From Mycoplasmopsis agassizii (GTDB lineage: Bacteria > Bacillota_I > Bacilli_A > Mycoplasmatales > Metamycoplasmataceae), in the NCBI RefSeq assembly GCF_002272945.1, contig NZ_NQMN01000002.1, positions 407,059 to 471,058 of the forward strand: a DNA stretch of 64,000 bases, read 5' to 3'. The notes under the pieces are model-generated. The model was given only the letters and a program-made list of their open reading frames with translations, made no database searches and had not been told where the DNA came from. This document shows positions 55,237-64,000 of the stretch, in pieces (position 1 is the first letter of the stretch; every line of letters begins with the position of its first letter). A program made the position numbers and the translations under genes.

Positions 55237-56157
55237 TTATTTTTTCAAAGGTTTTTTCTCAATATAAGTTAATAATATTTCTGCTTGTCCTTTTAATTTT
55301 CATCCTATTTTATGTTTTAAAATTAAAGAATAACCCTTTGTAAGAGAATAATAATCAACATTTAAATAACCTTTTATAACTGTTATTTGTGTTCAATAAG
55401 CATTCTCTTTTTTAATAAAAATTTCATCATCAACAATTAATTTTTCAATATTGAAAAATTCACTTTCAAATAAAATACCTTCTTCTTTATTAATTATTTC
55501 TATTTTGTTTTTTAAATTTAAAACATTAAAACTATGATCTAGATGAAGCTCTCTTTTTTCATTATTTATATCTAATCTATCATAGTCATAAAGTCTAAAA
55601 GTTAGATCTGAATTTTGCTGAATTTCAAAAACTGTTATGCCTTTTGTAATTGCATGAATTGTGCCATGAGGAACATTAATTAGATCTCCTTTTTTAACTG
55701 TTTCATAATTTAAAATTTGGTCTCAATTATTTTGTGAAACATGTTCTTTAAAAGTGTCTATATTTTCTACTTTTGAACCATAAATTATTTGTGCATTTTT
55801 AGGTGCTTCTAGAACGTATCAACACTCTGTTTTTCCTAGCTTATAAAAATGCTTTTCAGCGTATTCATCATCAGGATGTACTTGAATACTTAGATCATCA
55901 TTTGCATCTATTATTTTGCCTAAAAGTGGGTACAGGTCGCCATAATAGTTACCAAAAAATTTTTTATTTGCTCTGTAAAATTCCGAAAGTAAAACTTCTT
56001 GTCCTAAATTAATAATTACACTTTCTTTATTTTCCAGAGCCGAAATTACAAGTGCTTCTCCTATATTTTTTCTGTCTGAATTAAATCAATTTGCTAAGTG
56101 ATTTCCACCTCAAATTTTATAGTCAAGATAAGGTTTTAAAATTAAATATTTAAACAT
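55237..56157 (-). CDS. manA: Mannose-6-phosphate isomerase, class I
   Basis: A 306-residue zinc enzyme that interconverts mannose-6-phosphate and fructose-6-phosphate. Family motifs are LSIQVHPDDEYAEKHF with zinc ligands, the Glu of GKTECWYVLEA, VPHGTIHAI, and EIQQNSDLTFRLYDYDR. Nine or so UGA codons are Trp, so nothing of this gene survives in a standard-code reading. The product feeds pfkA. It stands alone; the start has no clear ribosome site. Confidence 0.92.
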
Positions 56158-56226
56158 AGTTAGATTTTAAATTTTATCTTAAATAATTAGCAAAAATATT
56201 TGATTAATTATTAGTGCATAATTAGT

Positions 56227-56257
56227 AAAAAAAACTCAACACTTTGTAGTGTTGAGT
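56227..56257 (-). terminator. Terminator of serine protease lipoprotein 1
   Basis: ACTCAACACT and AGTGTTGAGT arms with a 4-base loop and eight T on the minus strand. Confidence 0.9.
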
Positions 56258-56264
56258 AAATAAT

Positions 56265-59200
56265 TTATTTTTTATTTTCAGGGTTCAAATTAAGTGTCTT
56301 AATATTTTTCTTTTTAAGCATTTCAATTAATTCTAATCTGACATTTGGTCGCTCATTTTCTAATACGTTTGATCGTGCATATGGATCATGTTGCACAAAA
56401 TGATGAGCAGATGTTCGATCTCCACCTTGCAATTCTGGAAGGTAAGAAAAGACAATTGCATAGTTTTTGAAATTAGCATCAACTACCATTGATCCTGAAT
56501 TTCCTGCATTAACTTTTTCGCCTGAGTATAAACTTTCAGTTGCAGTTTTAGTAGTAGTTGTGTATAGTCCATTTTCAGGATTAGATACATGCTTACTTGT
56601 TGGATAATTAACTGAATTTAATTCATTATATCTGCCACCTACATCATAAGGAGCGTAATATTTATCTCATGTTTCTTTGTCTCAATCTCTGAAGAAACTT
56701 TGAGCTATAACATTTGAAACTCCTGAAGTCACAAATGATTCTCTTAGTGAAGAAGTAGCTGTTCTATCTGATGAACGATACGATAAAATTCTGCCGTTTT
56801 CACCTTGTAAGCCTGGATAACCTGCAACATATGAATTAGTGCGATCATCAGTTCTAGGATCTAAATCTAAAGTATTAAATCATGCTTTTTGTTCTGCTTC
56901 AGGTTTTTTCAAAATCTGATGTAAAGCAGGTCATGCTTTTTCAAGATCTGAATCTTTAAAAACCATTTTTAGTAAAACTAAATCAGGGCCAGCAAGTTGG
57001 TAGGTATATGTAAATTGATCTTCTTCTCTTTTCATACCACCGCCTAAAATAACAGAAGCTTGCTCATCACCAGAGCGATAAATATGACCTGCTGTATATT
57101 GAGGCATATAGATAATGCTGTTGATAAAGTTTTTTCTAGTATCTGTCAATCATGAAGGACTTTGATCTGTAGCATTTAATTGTGTATAGTTATTATCCAA
57201 AAACATTGGCTTTTGAAAGCCAACTACTTCCATATCCTGTCTTTGATAAGTTGGGCTTTGCTTTCCTTGTTCAGTAGTAGGGTTTGAAAGAGCACTTGAT
57301 GAAATTGGATCAGTTTTTGAATAATCATCTGTTTCAAATCTATTTCATGTGAATGATGAAAAACCAGAGTTTCTTAATCAACTATTTTGCTTGTTAAAGA
57401 TCTTTTTATTATTAGGTCTATTCTTTTTATTTTCTTCAAGACGACTTTTTGCTAACTTTATTCTATCAGGATAATCTTTAAGTAATTCTTCATAATTTGA
57501 CTCATTCAAATTAGCGTATTTATCTTCATATCAATTAAAATATTTTGCTCAAGTCGCTAAGTCAACTTCTGGTGATAACTTACTATTTTCAAAGACATAA
57601 CCCATTATAAATCTTGAAGCTGTTGTTCCAGCAATCATGCCTATATCTAATACGTGCTTATTAGTTGCAATGATAAATGCGTGTTGGTCTTGTGGTAAGT
57701 TTGGGTCAATAATTTTGTCGACTACTCAAGCTGTACCACCTGTTGCAAGTGACTGATTAAATTTAACTCCACTTGTATCATTTTGTCCAAATCATGAAGA
57801 ATATTTTTGTATCTTAATGTCGGGTTTTAAAGTTTTAAAACCTTCAATATTTCTATCAAATGTTTTCTTAACATTTTCTCATGTTTGATTTTTATCATCA
57901 TCTCAATCATCATTTTCGCTTAATCAACCTCCATATGATCAATTTAATGAAACAGTGCGATCATTAATATGCTTAATGTAATCATAATCATTTTTTAGAT
58001 CTACATTTGCTTTATTTAAATCTATTTTGAAGGACTTATTTTGAGTACCTTTTTTATATGTAACATATAAAGTCATGGTTCCAGTTTTATTATCAATATT
58101 TTCTGCATAGAACATAATGTCACTAATATCTGGATCAACTTGTTCAAATAACTTGTAAGTTTTTTCAACTTCACTAACATTATTTAAATAAATGTGATCT
58201 GATAAAATTGACTTTTGATTCATTCTAATGTCATCGCTTAAAGTTAATAACTTTCAAGCAAGCATCTTAGGATTTTGCCCCATCTCATTATGAGTTACTA
58301 AATATTTTAGTGAATTTAAATTTAATTTAAATTCGCTATTAGCCATTTCAACGGCAGAATCTTTAACTTCTTGAGTTGGTTTAAGTAATTGTGGTGCACT
58401 TGCTATTAAATCTAAATTCATGTTCTTAGGTGGCTTAAGTGCTGCAATTTTACTTAATGATCTTCAAGCAATAAATTTTTGATTGTATCAAAAATTATAG
58501 CTTTGTTCAAAATATGAATCAGGGTTAATTTCAAAACCATTTTTGATAAGTTCATCACGCTGTTTAACAGCTTGACTATATTTATTCTGATTAGGATTTC
58601 ATTCTGGAGCATCTAAATTAGGAATTGCTTTTTGAAAATCATCGTCATTAACTCTGTCTTTGATACTGTCATTTTGCGTTGTTCATTCATTACTTCTAGT
58701 TTCTGTTTTTTTACTTCCAGATAAACTATAAATATATTCATGAGAAGCAGGTTGTTCAGTATGAAGTGTTGTTTTGATTTGATAACCTTGGAATTTTTTT
58801 AAATCAGTTTCAAATTTTTGGACATAAGATTCAGGTGGTTTTGGTGACTGAGAATGACCCGGGTTTGCCTGTTGAGGATTTTGATCAACAGGCTTATCTT
58901 GTTTTGGAGTTTGATTGTCTTTAGTATCAGGAGGATTTTGATCTCCAGGTTTATCTTGTTTTGGAGTTTGATTGTCTTTAGTATCAGGAGGATTTTGATC
59001 TCCAGGTGGGTTGGGGTTGGGTTTATTTTGAACAAGTGTTGCTTGCTTTAAATCAACAATTTTAATTGTGGCAGTTTTTACATCTTGTTCTTTACTTACA
59101 CTTAAATAAACTGATAAAGAAGACTTTGAAACATCGGCAGCAACAAGCGTAACTTTAGAAATTTTATATCCATCTTTCAATGCTTTTTCAAAAGTATTTT

Positions 59201-59450
59201 TATTAGATTCATCTAATAAATTCAAAAAAGATGTTTGTACATCTTTGGTTAAGTTTTGTAGTTTTTCCTTTAGTTTAGATAGTTCCTGATTTGAACTATT
59301 TGTCTTAATTTCTTTAGGTAAACCATCAATAATTGCTTGTGCATTTAAAACAGGTGCAGGTTCATTTTGTTGCGTACAAGCAATTGCTGCAACGACAGCA
59401 AATGATGTAGCAGGCAATGACATAATTGTTAGTAATTTTCTTCTTTTCAT
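56265..59450 (-). CDS. Lipoprotein serine protease, DUF31/MIP type, copy 1
   Basis: A 1061-residue surface lipoprotein. Signal peptide MKRRKLLTIMSLPATSFAVV with lipobox AAIAC; a small N-terminal domain; a Pro/Gln/Asp/Lys linker (about 155-220); then a large domain with a trypsin-like triad: His599 in IIATNKHVLD, Asp823 in AGPDLVLLKM and Ser985 in NAGNSGSMVV. This layout fits the DUF31 family, which includes the mycoplasma immunoglobulin protease MIP. Many UGA codons are Trp. Start is the ATG at 59450 after AAGGA. A run of 15 A lies upstream in the promoter. Copy 2 is directly upstream. Confidence 0.8.
58876..59008. repeat. 57-bp tandem repeat in protease 1 linker
   Basis: A 57-base unit is present in two full copies plus a partial one. 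It encodes PGDQNPPDTKDNQTPKQDK in frame. Copy-number change would lengthen or shorten the linker between the N-terminal and protease domains. The second protease has a different, non-repeated proline-rich linker. Confidence 0.85.
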
Positions 59451-59499
59451 AAACAAATCCTTAAAAGAGTTTTATCTCTCTAATTCAATTTTATTCCCG

Positions 59500-59514
59500 T
59501 TTTTTTTTTTTTTT
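59500..59514. repeat. A/T homopolymer (15) upstream of protease 1
   Basis: Fifteen T on the plus strand, poly-A in the direction of the gene, stand 50 bases before the ATG and directly before CGGGAA and TAAAAT, a possible -10. Length changes would alter promoter spacing. Confidence 0.8.
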
Positions 59515-59587
59515 GTTTTGCTGAAAAAGCCTGAATTTTGCACATTTTTGTAATAAATGTGCTAGTTTTAAAAAACAGGTAAATATT

Positions 59588-59617
59588 AAAAAAAACAACA
59601 CTTATAAAAGTGTTGTT
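59588..59617 (-). terminator. Terminator of serine protease lipoprotein 2
   Basis: AACAACACTT and AAGTGTTGTT arms with a 4-base loop and a T run on the minus strand. Copy 1 must therefore use its own promoter. Confidence 0.9.
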
Positions 59618-59626
59618 AGATTATTT

Positions 59627-62600
59627 TTACTTTTCAGGATTTAAGTTAAGTGTCTTAATATTTTTCTTTTTCAGCATTTCAATTAGTTCTAACCTAACAT
59701 TAGGTCGCTGATTTTCTAAGACATTTGAACGAGCATAAGGATCTTGTTGCACAAAATGATGTGCTAGTGATTTAGCTCCACCATTCACTAATCCAGGCAC
59801 ATATGAAAAAATAATTGCATAGTTTTTAAAGTTGGCATCTATCACCATTGTTCCTGAATTTCCAGGATGAACCTGATCACCTGAATAAAGACTTTCAGTT
59901 GCTACTCTAGGAGTAACACTGAATAAACCATTTTCTTTATTAGATATTATCTTACTTGCAGGAAAAACTGGGATATTTGCTTCATTAAATTTACCACCTA
60001 AATCATAAGGTGCATAATATTTTTTAAAAGCTATTTCATCTCAATCAGCAAAAAATGTTTGACTAATATTTTCAGAAACACCTTGTGTAAGAAAACGCTC
60101 TCTTAAAGTAGATGTTGCTGCTTTTTCAGGAGTTCGGTATGAAAAAATTCTGTCATTTTCATCACCTGATGCAGGATAACCTGCCATATATGAATTAACA
60201 CGCTCATCTGTATAAGGGTTTAAATCAATTCCATTAAATCATTTTTTCTGCTCTTCTTCAGATTTATGAACTATTTCATAAAGTGCTTTTCAGTATTTTT
60301 TTAAGTCTTCTTCTTTAAAGATCATTTTGATCAAAACAAGGTCAGGACCAAGCAGTTGATGAGTATAGTAATTATTAGTTTCTTCACGTTTTAAGCCACC
60401 ACCTAATCTAGAATCGCCTTGTTCATCACTTGCACGATAAACATGACCGGCACTAAATTGAGGATTATAGATAATGCTATTGATAAAGTTTTTTCTAGTG
60501 TCAGTTAATCATGAAGGACTTTCATCAGTTGCATTTAATTCTGTATAGTTATTGTCTTTAAAAAGTTTACCTGAAAAGCCAACGACATCAAGTGGTAATT
60601 GATGGCGAATTGGAAGTTGATTTTTCTGTGCTTCAGTTAGATTATGAATGTGTTTTGAATCAATTGGATCAGTTTTTGTATAATCATCTGGTTCAAATCT
60701 ATTTCAAGTAAATGAAGTAAAACCAGAATTTTTTAATCAACTACTTTGTCTATTCATGATTTTACGATTTGTTACAATGGCTTGCTCATTTAGTTTAATA
60801 CGATCTTTAATTAGTTCAATTTTATCAGGCTGATCTTTAAACAATTCTTGATAGTTTTGCTTATTTATTGAAGCGTATTTTTCGTTATATCAAGGGAATC
60901 TTTTAACATAAGTTAAAAGATCAACTTCACCTGATAAATGCTCATTTTCAAAAGTGAAGCCATTGAAAAATCTCGAAGTAGTTGTTCCTGCAAACTGTCC
61001 AATATCAATCACATGTTTATTTGTAGCAACAACAAAAGCGTGTTGACCTTGAGGTAAAGAAGGGTCAATTATTTTATCAACTACCCAACCTGTACCACCT
61101 GAACCTGACAGTCTTGTTCACTTAACACCACTTGTATTGCTCTGCCCAAAGTATGAAGAAAATTTTGATGCTTTATAGCTTTCAGGAACATCCTTAAAAC
61201 CTGAAATTCGTTGCTTAAAAATACTATGTAAATTTTTTCAGGTATCATTTTTATCATCATCATATTGATCATTTTCATCAAATCATCCTGCATATTTTCA
61301 AGCAATTGAAAATGAACGATCATTAACATATTTAATGAAATCGTAGTCACTTTTTAATTCGCTATTTTGCTTATTTAGTTCGATTTTAAATGATTTAGAA
61401 GAACCATTCTTTTTATATGAAACATATAAAATCATGTTTCCAGTTTTGTTATCAACTTTTTCAGCATAGAACATAATGTCACTAATATCTGAGTCAACTT
61501 TTTCAAAAAGTTTGTAACTTTTTTCATCTTCGCTTATATTATTTAAATAAATATGGTCTGATAAAACCGTCTTTTTATTTAAACGTATGTCATCACTCAA
61601 AGTTAATAATTTTCAAGCAAACATTTTAGGGTTTTGACCCATTTCATTATGAGTTACTAAGTATTTTAGTGAATTTAAATTGAATTTTAATTCACTATTT
61701 TCCATAGCAACGGCATCTTTTTTAACTTGTTCACTAGGCTCAAGTGGTAAAGGTGCTTCAGCAATTTTATCAATATCTACTTTAGCTGAAGCACTAATTA
61801 AATGTTCAATTGAACGATGAGCAATTAATTTTTGGTTGAACCAAAAATTATAGCTTTGATCATAATTTTGATCAGAATTTATATTAAAACCATTAGCAAG
61901 CAGTTCATCTTTTTGCTTTTTAGCCATGGTATATGTATTCTGATTAGGATTTCATTCAGGAGCATCTAAATTAGGAATTGCTTTTAAAAAATCATTGTTA
62001 TTAAGTTTACCCTTAACAGCTTCATTTTGAACACTTCACTCATTACTACGGGTTGCAGTTTTTTTAGAACCTTCGCTATAAATATCAAAGATATAATCAT
62101 TTTTTTCAGGCTGATCTGTATGTAATTGGGTATTAATTTGATAGCCTTGAAACTTTCTTAAATCAGTTTCAAAGACTTGCACATATGGTTTATCAGGTGG
62201 TTTAGGCTGATTTATTGGTTTTTCTGGTTGACCAGTTACAGGTGGATTAGGTGGCGTAACATCAGTTGGTGGTTTAGAATTTACTGCACCTGGGTCTGCA
62301 GTTTTAGGTGGTTTTGATTTTTCAGGATCGCCATTTTTAGGTGGTTCTTCTGGGTTATCTGATGGCGATGCACCAGTTGGAGGTTTACCTTTTTCAGGCT
62401 GATCAGGTACTTTAGTTGAAGGTGGATTTTGGCTTGAAGTTTGTTTTAAATCGACAATTTTAATTGTCTTATTTTTAACATCTTCAGCATTACTTACACT
62501 TAAATAGATCTGCAAAGATGCACTTGATTTATCTGCAGTTGCTAGAGTAATTTTAGAAATTTTATAACCATCTTTTAAAGCATTTGCAAATGTTTGTTTA

Positions 62601-62845
62601 TTAGTTTCATCTAGTAAATTTAAAAAAGTTGCTTGTAAATCAGTACCTAAATTTTGCAGTTTTTCTTTTAATTTATCTAGCTCTTGATTATCTATATTAG
62701 TCTTAACTTCACTAGGTAAACTATCGATAATTGTCTGTGCATTGATATTAGTTGGAGTAGGTTGTTGACTGCAAGCTATTGCTGCTGAACCAGCAAATGT
62801 TGCAATAGACAATGATAAAATAGTAAACAGTTTTCTTCTTTTCAT
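59627..62845 (-). CDS. Lipoprotein serine protease, DUF31/MIP type, copy 2
   Basis: A 1072-residue paralogue of copy 1. Signal peptide MKRRKLFTILSLSIATFAGS, lipobox AAIAC, N-terminal domain, a proline-rich linker (about 150-225) unrelated to the repeat in copy 1, and the protease domain with the full triad: His611 in VVATNKHVID, Asp835 in LGPDLVLIKM and Ser997 in HPGNSGTMVI. The last 60 residues are almost identical to copy 1 (ARSNVLENQRPNVRLELIEM). A run of 13 A lies upstream. Host immunoglobulin is the inferred substrate from MIP; no companion MIB protein is recognised beside it. Confidence 0.8.
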
Positions 62846-62894
62846 AAGTAGATCCTTAAGAATTTTTTTCTCTTCTATTTCAATTGTATGCCCG

Positions 62895-62907
62895 TTTTTT
62901 TTTTTTT
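62895..62907. repeat. A/T homopolymer (13) upstream of protease 2
   Basis: Thirteen T on the plus strand, poly-A in gene direction, lie 50 bases before the ATG and just before CGGGCA and TACAAT, a possible -10. The arrangement matches copy 1 except for tract length. Confidence 0.8.
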
Positions 62908-63029
62908 TGTTTTGGCGAAAAAGGCAGAATTTTGCACATTTTTGTAATAAATATGCTTATTTTGAAAATATTGAAAAGTAGGTACATGTTTCTTTTGTTT
63001 ACAAAATATAAAAATATTTTGGTGTGCAT

Positions 63030-63062
63030 AAAAAACCTACCACTGTTAGTCAGTGATAGGTT
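63030..63062 (-). terminator. Terminator of the coiled-coil gene
   Basis: AACCTACCACTG and CAGTGATAGGTT arms with one A-C mismatch and a 5-base loop, then a T run on the minus strand. Confidence 0.8.
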
Positions 63063-63102
63063 ATATAGTTATTAAGTTAACTAGAATATATTTTCAAAAT
63101 TA

Positions 63103-63540
63103 TTACTTGATTTTGTTTTTTTCTAAAACGCCGTCAATTCTTTTGACATCCTTTTGAAGACCAGTGATTGCATCATAAACTCACTCGTTGAATTTCTCTT
63201 GTTTTGCATTTGTTTCCATTTGTTTGTCCATAAATGATTCAAATTTTTCATTTGTTTCCATTTGTTTGTCCATAAATGCTTCAACTTTTTTATTAAATTC
63301 ATCTTGTTTTACATTTGCTTCTTCTTGTTTTGCAAAACCTTGAATAACAATTACTGCTAAATCATTAATTGTCATTTTTTTAATTGGAGGTTTAGTTGTT
63401 TTTTGCTTTAATTGATCTGAAGATACTATGCAAATTCTTAAATGGTCTTCTTTATCTTCACAATCGATTATAATATTTTTATGACCTTCAAAACTTGAGT
63501 CAATTACTTTTGAATCTTTTTTTATTTTAATTTTATTCAT
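63103..63540 (-). CDS. Coiled-coil protein with conserved C-terminal tail, second member
   Basis: A 145-residue protein. The N-terminal part (MNKIKIKKDSKVIDSSFEGH to about residue 60) has no recognised fold. A conserved helix MTINDLAVIVIQGFAKQEE is followed by repeats of EAFMDKQMETNEK and the tail LQKDVKRIDGVLEKNKIK. The helix and tail match the gene at 54.6 kb and the partial gene at the window edge. I start at 63540 (ribosome site AAAGGGA) rather than a longer frame from 63594. One UGA is Trp. Function unknown. Confidence 0.7.
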
Positions 63541-63675
63541 AATTCCCTTTGCCTTATAAATGTTTTTACTGCTTATTTTTATAATCAAAAACAAGTTATG
63601 GTCAAGTTTTTTAGATTTTGAAATTGGTTGACTATTTTATCTTAAAAGCAAAATTAAAAAAACGAACAATGCTTG

Positions 63676-63708
63676 AAAAAAGCCATCACTTTCTGACAGT
63701 GACGGTTT
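63676..63708 (-). terminator. Terminator of the last coiled-coil gene
   Basis: CCATCACT and AGTGACGG arms with one mismatch, extended by A/T pairs, and a T run on the minus strand. Confidence 0.65.
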
Positions 63709-63738
63709 AAATAAATATTGATTAATCAAAAAATATTT

Positions 63739-64000
63739 TTACTTAATTTTATTTTTTTCTAAAACGCCATCAATTCTCTTGACATCTTTTTTAAGACCAG
63801 TGATTGCATCATAAACTCATTCATTGAACTTTTCTTGTTTTTCATTTGTTTCCATTTGTTTGTCCATAAATGCTTCAACTTTTTTATTAAATTCATCTTG
63901 TTTTGCATTTGCTTCTTCTTGTTTTGCAAAACCTTGAATAACAATTACTGCTAAATCATTAATTGTCATTTTTTTAATTGGAGGTTTAGTTGTTTTTTGT
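63739..64000 (-). CDS. Coiled-coil protein, third member, 5' end outside the window
   Basis: The last 86 codons of a close copy of the preceding gene: MTINDLAVIVIQGFAKQEE, one EAFMDKQMETNEK unit instead of two, and the tail LKKDVKRIDGVLEKNKIK. The frame is set by the shared stop at 63739-63741 and needs UGA as Trp. The difference in unit number between copies shows that the coiled coil expands or contracts by 13-residue units. Confidence 0.7.

Overview
This 64 kb window comes from a wall-less bacterium of the Mycoplasma group, most likely one of the hominis-type mycoplasmas. In almost every gene UGA must be read as tryptophan. The DNA is very AT-rich, intergenic spaces are short, many genes encode lipoproteins with a Leu/Val/Ile-Ala/Ser-Cys lipobox, and ProRS is of the short archaeal/eukaryotic type. 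I do not name a species.

Layout. 1-3.7 kb: an amino-sugar operon (end of nagB, a PTS EIICBA permease, a class II ketose-bisphosphate aldolase, a small membrane protein). 4-6 kb: divergent dps and dinB, separated by two inverted repeats. 6.1-11.3 kb: accessory DNA with an IS30 transposase killed by a nonsense codon, a 5'-truncated lipoprotein gene, its intact paralogue and a membrane protein. 11.4-15.7 kb: a coiled-coil protein, a putative structured RNA, rpmF, nox, an M23-type peptidase and a lipoprotein. 15.8-25.2 kb, mostly minus strand: rsgA, prkC, prpC, gmk, dnaK behind a CIRCE element, grpE carrying an extra N-terminal domain, hrcA, a Tyr/Gln/Asn-rich protein, rpmE and rbfA. 25.3-30.9 kb, plus strand: mnmG, rlmH, an ECF S-component and an OppF-like protein that has lost its ATPase motifs.

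31-36 kb holds two paralogous surface lipoproteins. One has an intact HExxH zinc-protease motif. The other has lost it and is switched out of frame by a ten-G tract. 36.2-38.9 kb holds three paralogous membrane proteins; a fourth member lies at 10.4 kb. 39.4-44 kb: tRNA-Tyr, tRNA-Gln, proS, two thioredoxins, ung and small proteins. 44.3-49.3 kb: ptsH, ptsI, pfkA, uvrC. 49.6-54.4 kb: two tandem paralogous ~80 kDa lipoproteins with matching promoters. 54.6-64 kb, minus strand: coiled-coil proteins, manA, and two tandem ~120 kDa lipoprotein serine proteases (DUF31/MIP type), each with a poly-A tract in its promoter region.

How the genes fit together. EI (ptsI), HPr (ptsH) and the EIICBA permease make a complete phosphorelay. 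NagB and ManA both deliver fructose-6-phosphate, which pfkA and the aldolase carry into glycolysis. HrcA with CIRCE controls dnaK and probably its own operon. The surface proteins look like a host-interaction arsenal, several members of which appear phase-variable. The most interesting leads are the phase-variable pseudo-protease, the serine protease pair with homopolymer promoters, the ATPase-dead OppF relative, the apparent FKBP-GrpE fusion and the structured RNA upstream of rpmF.
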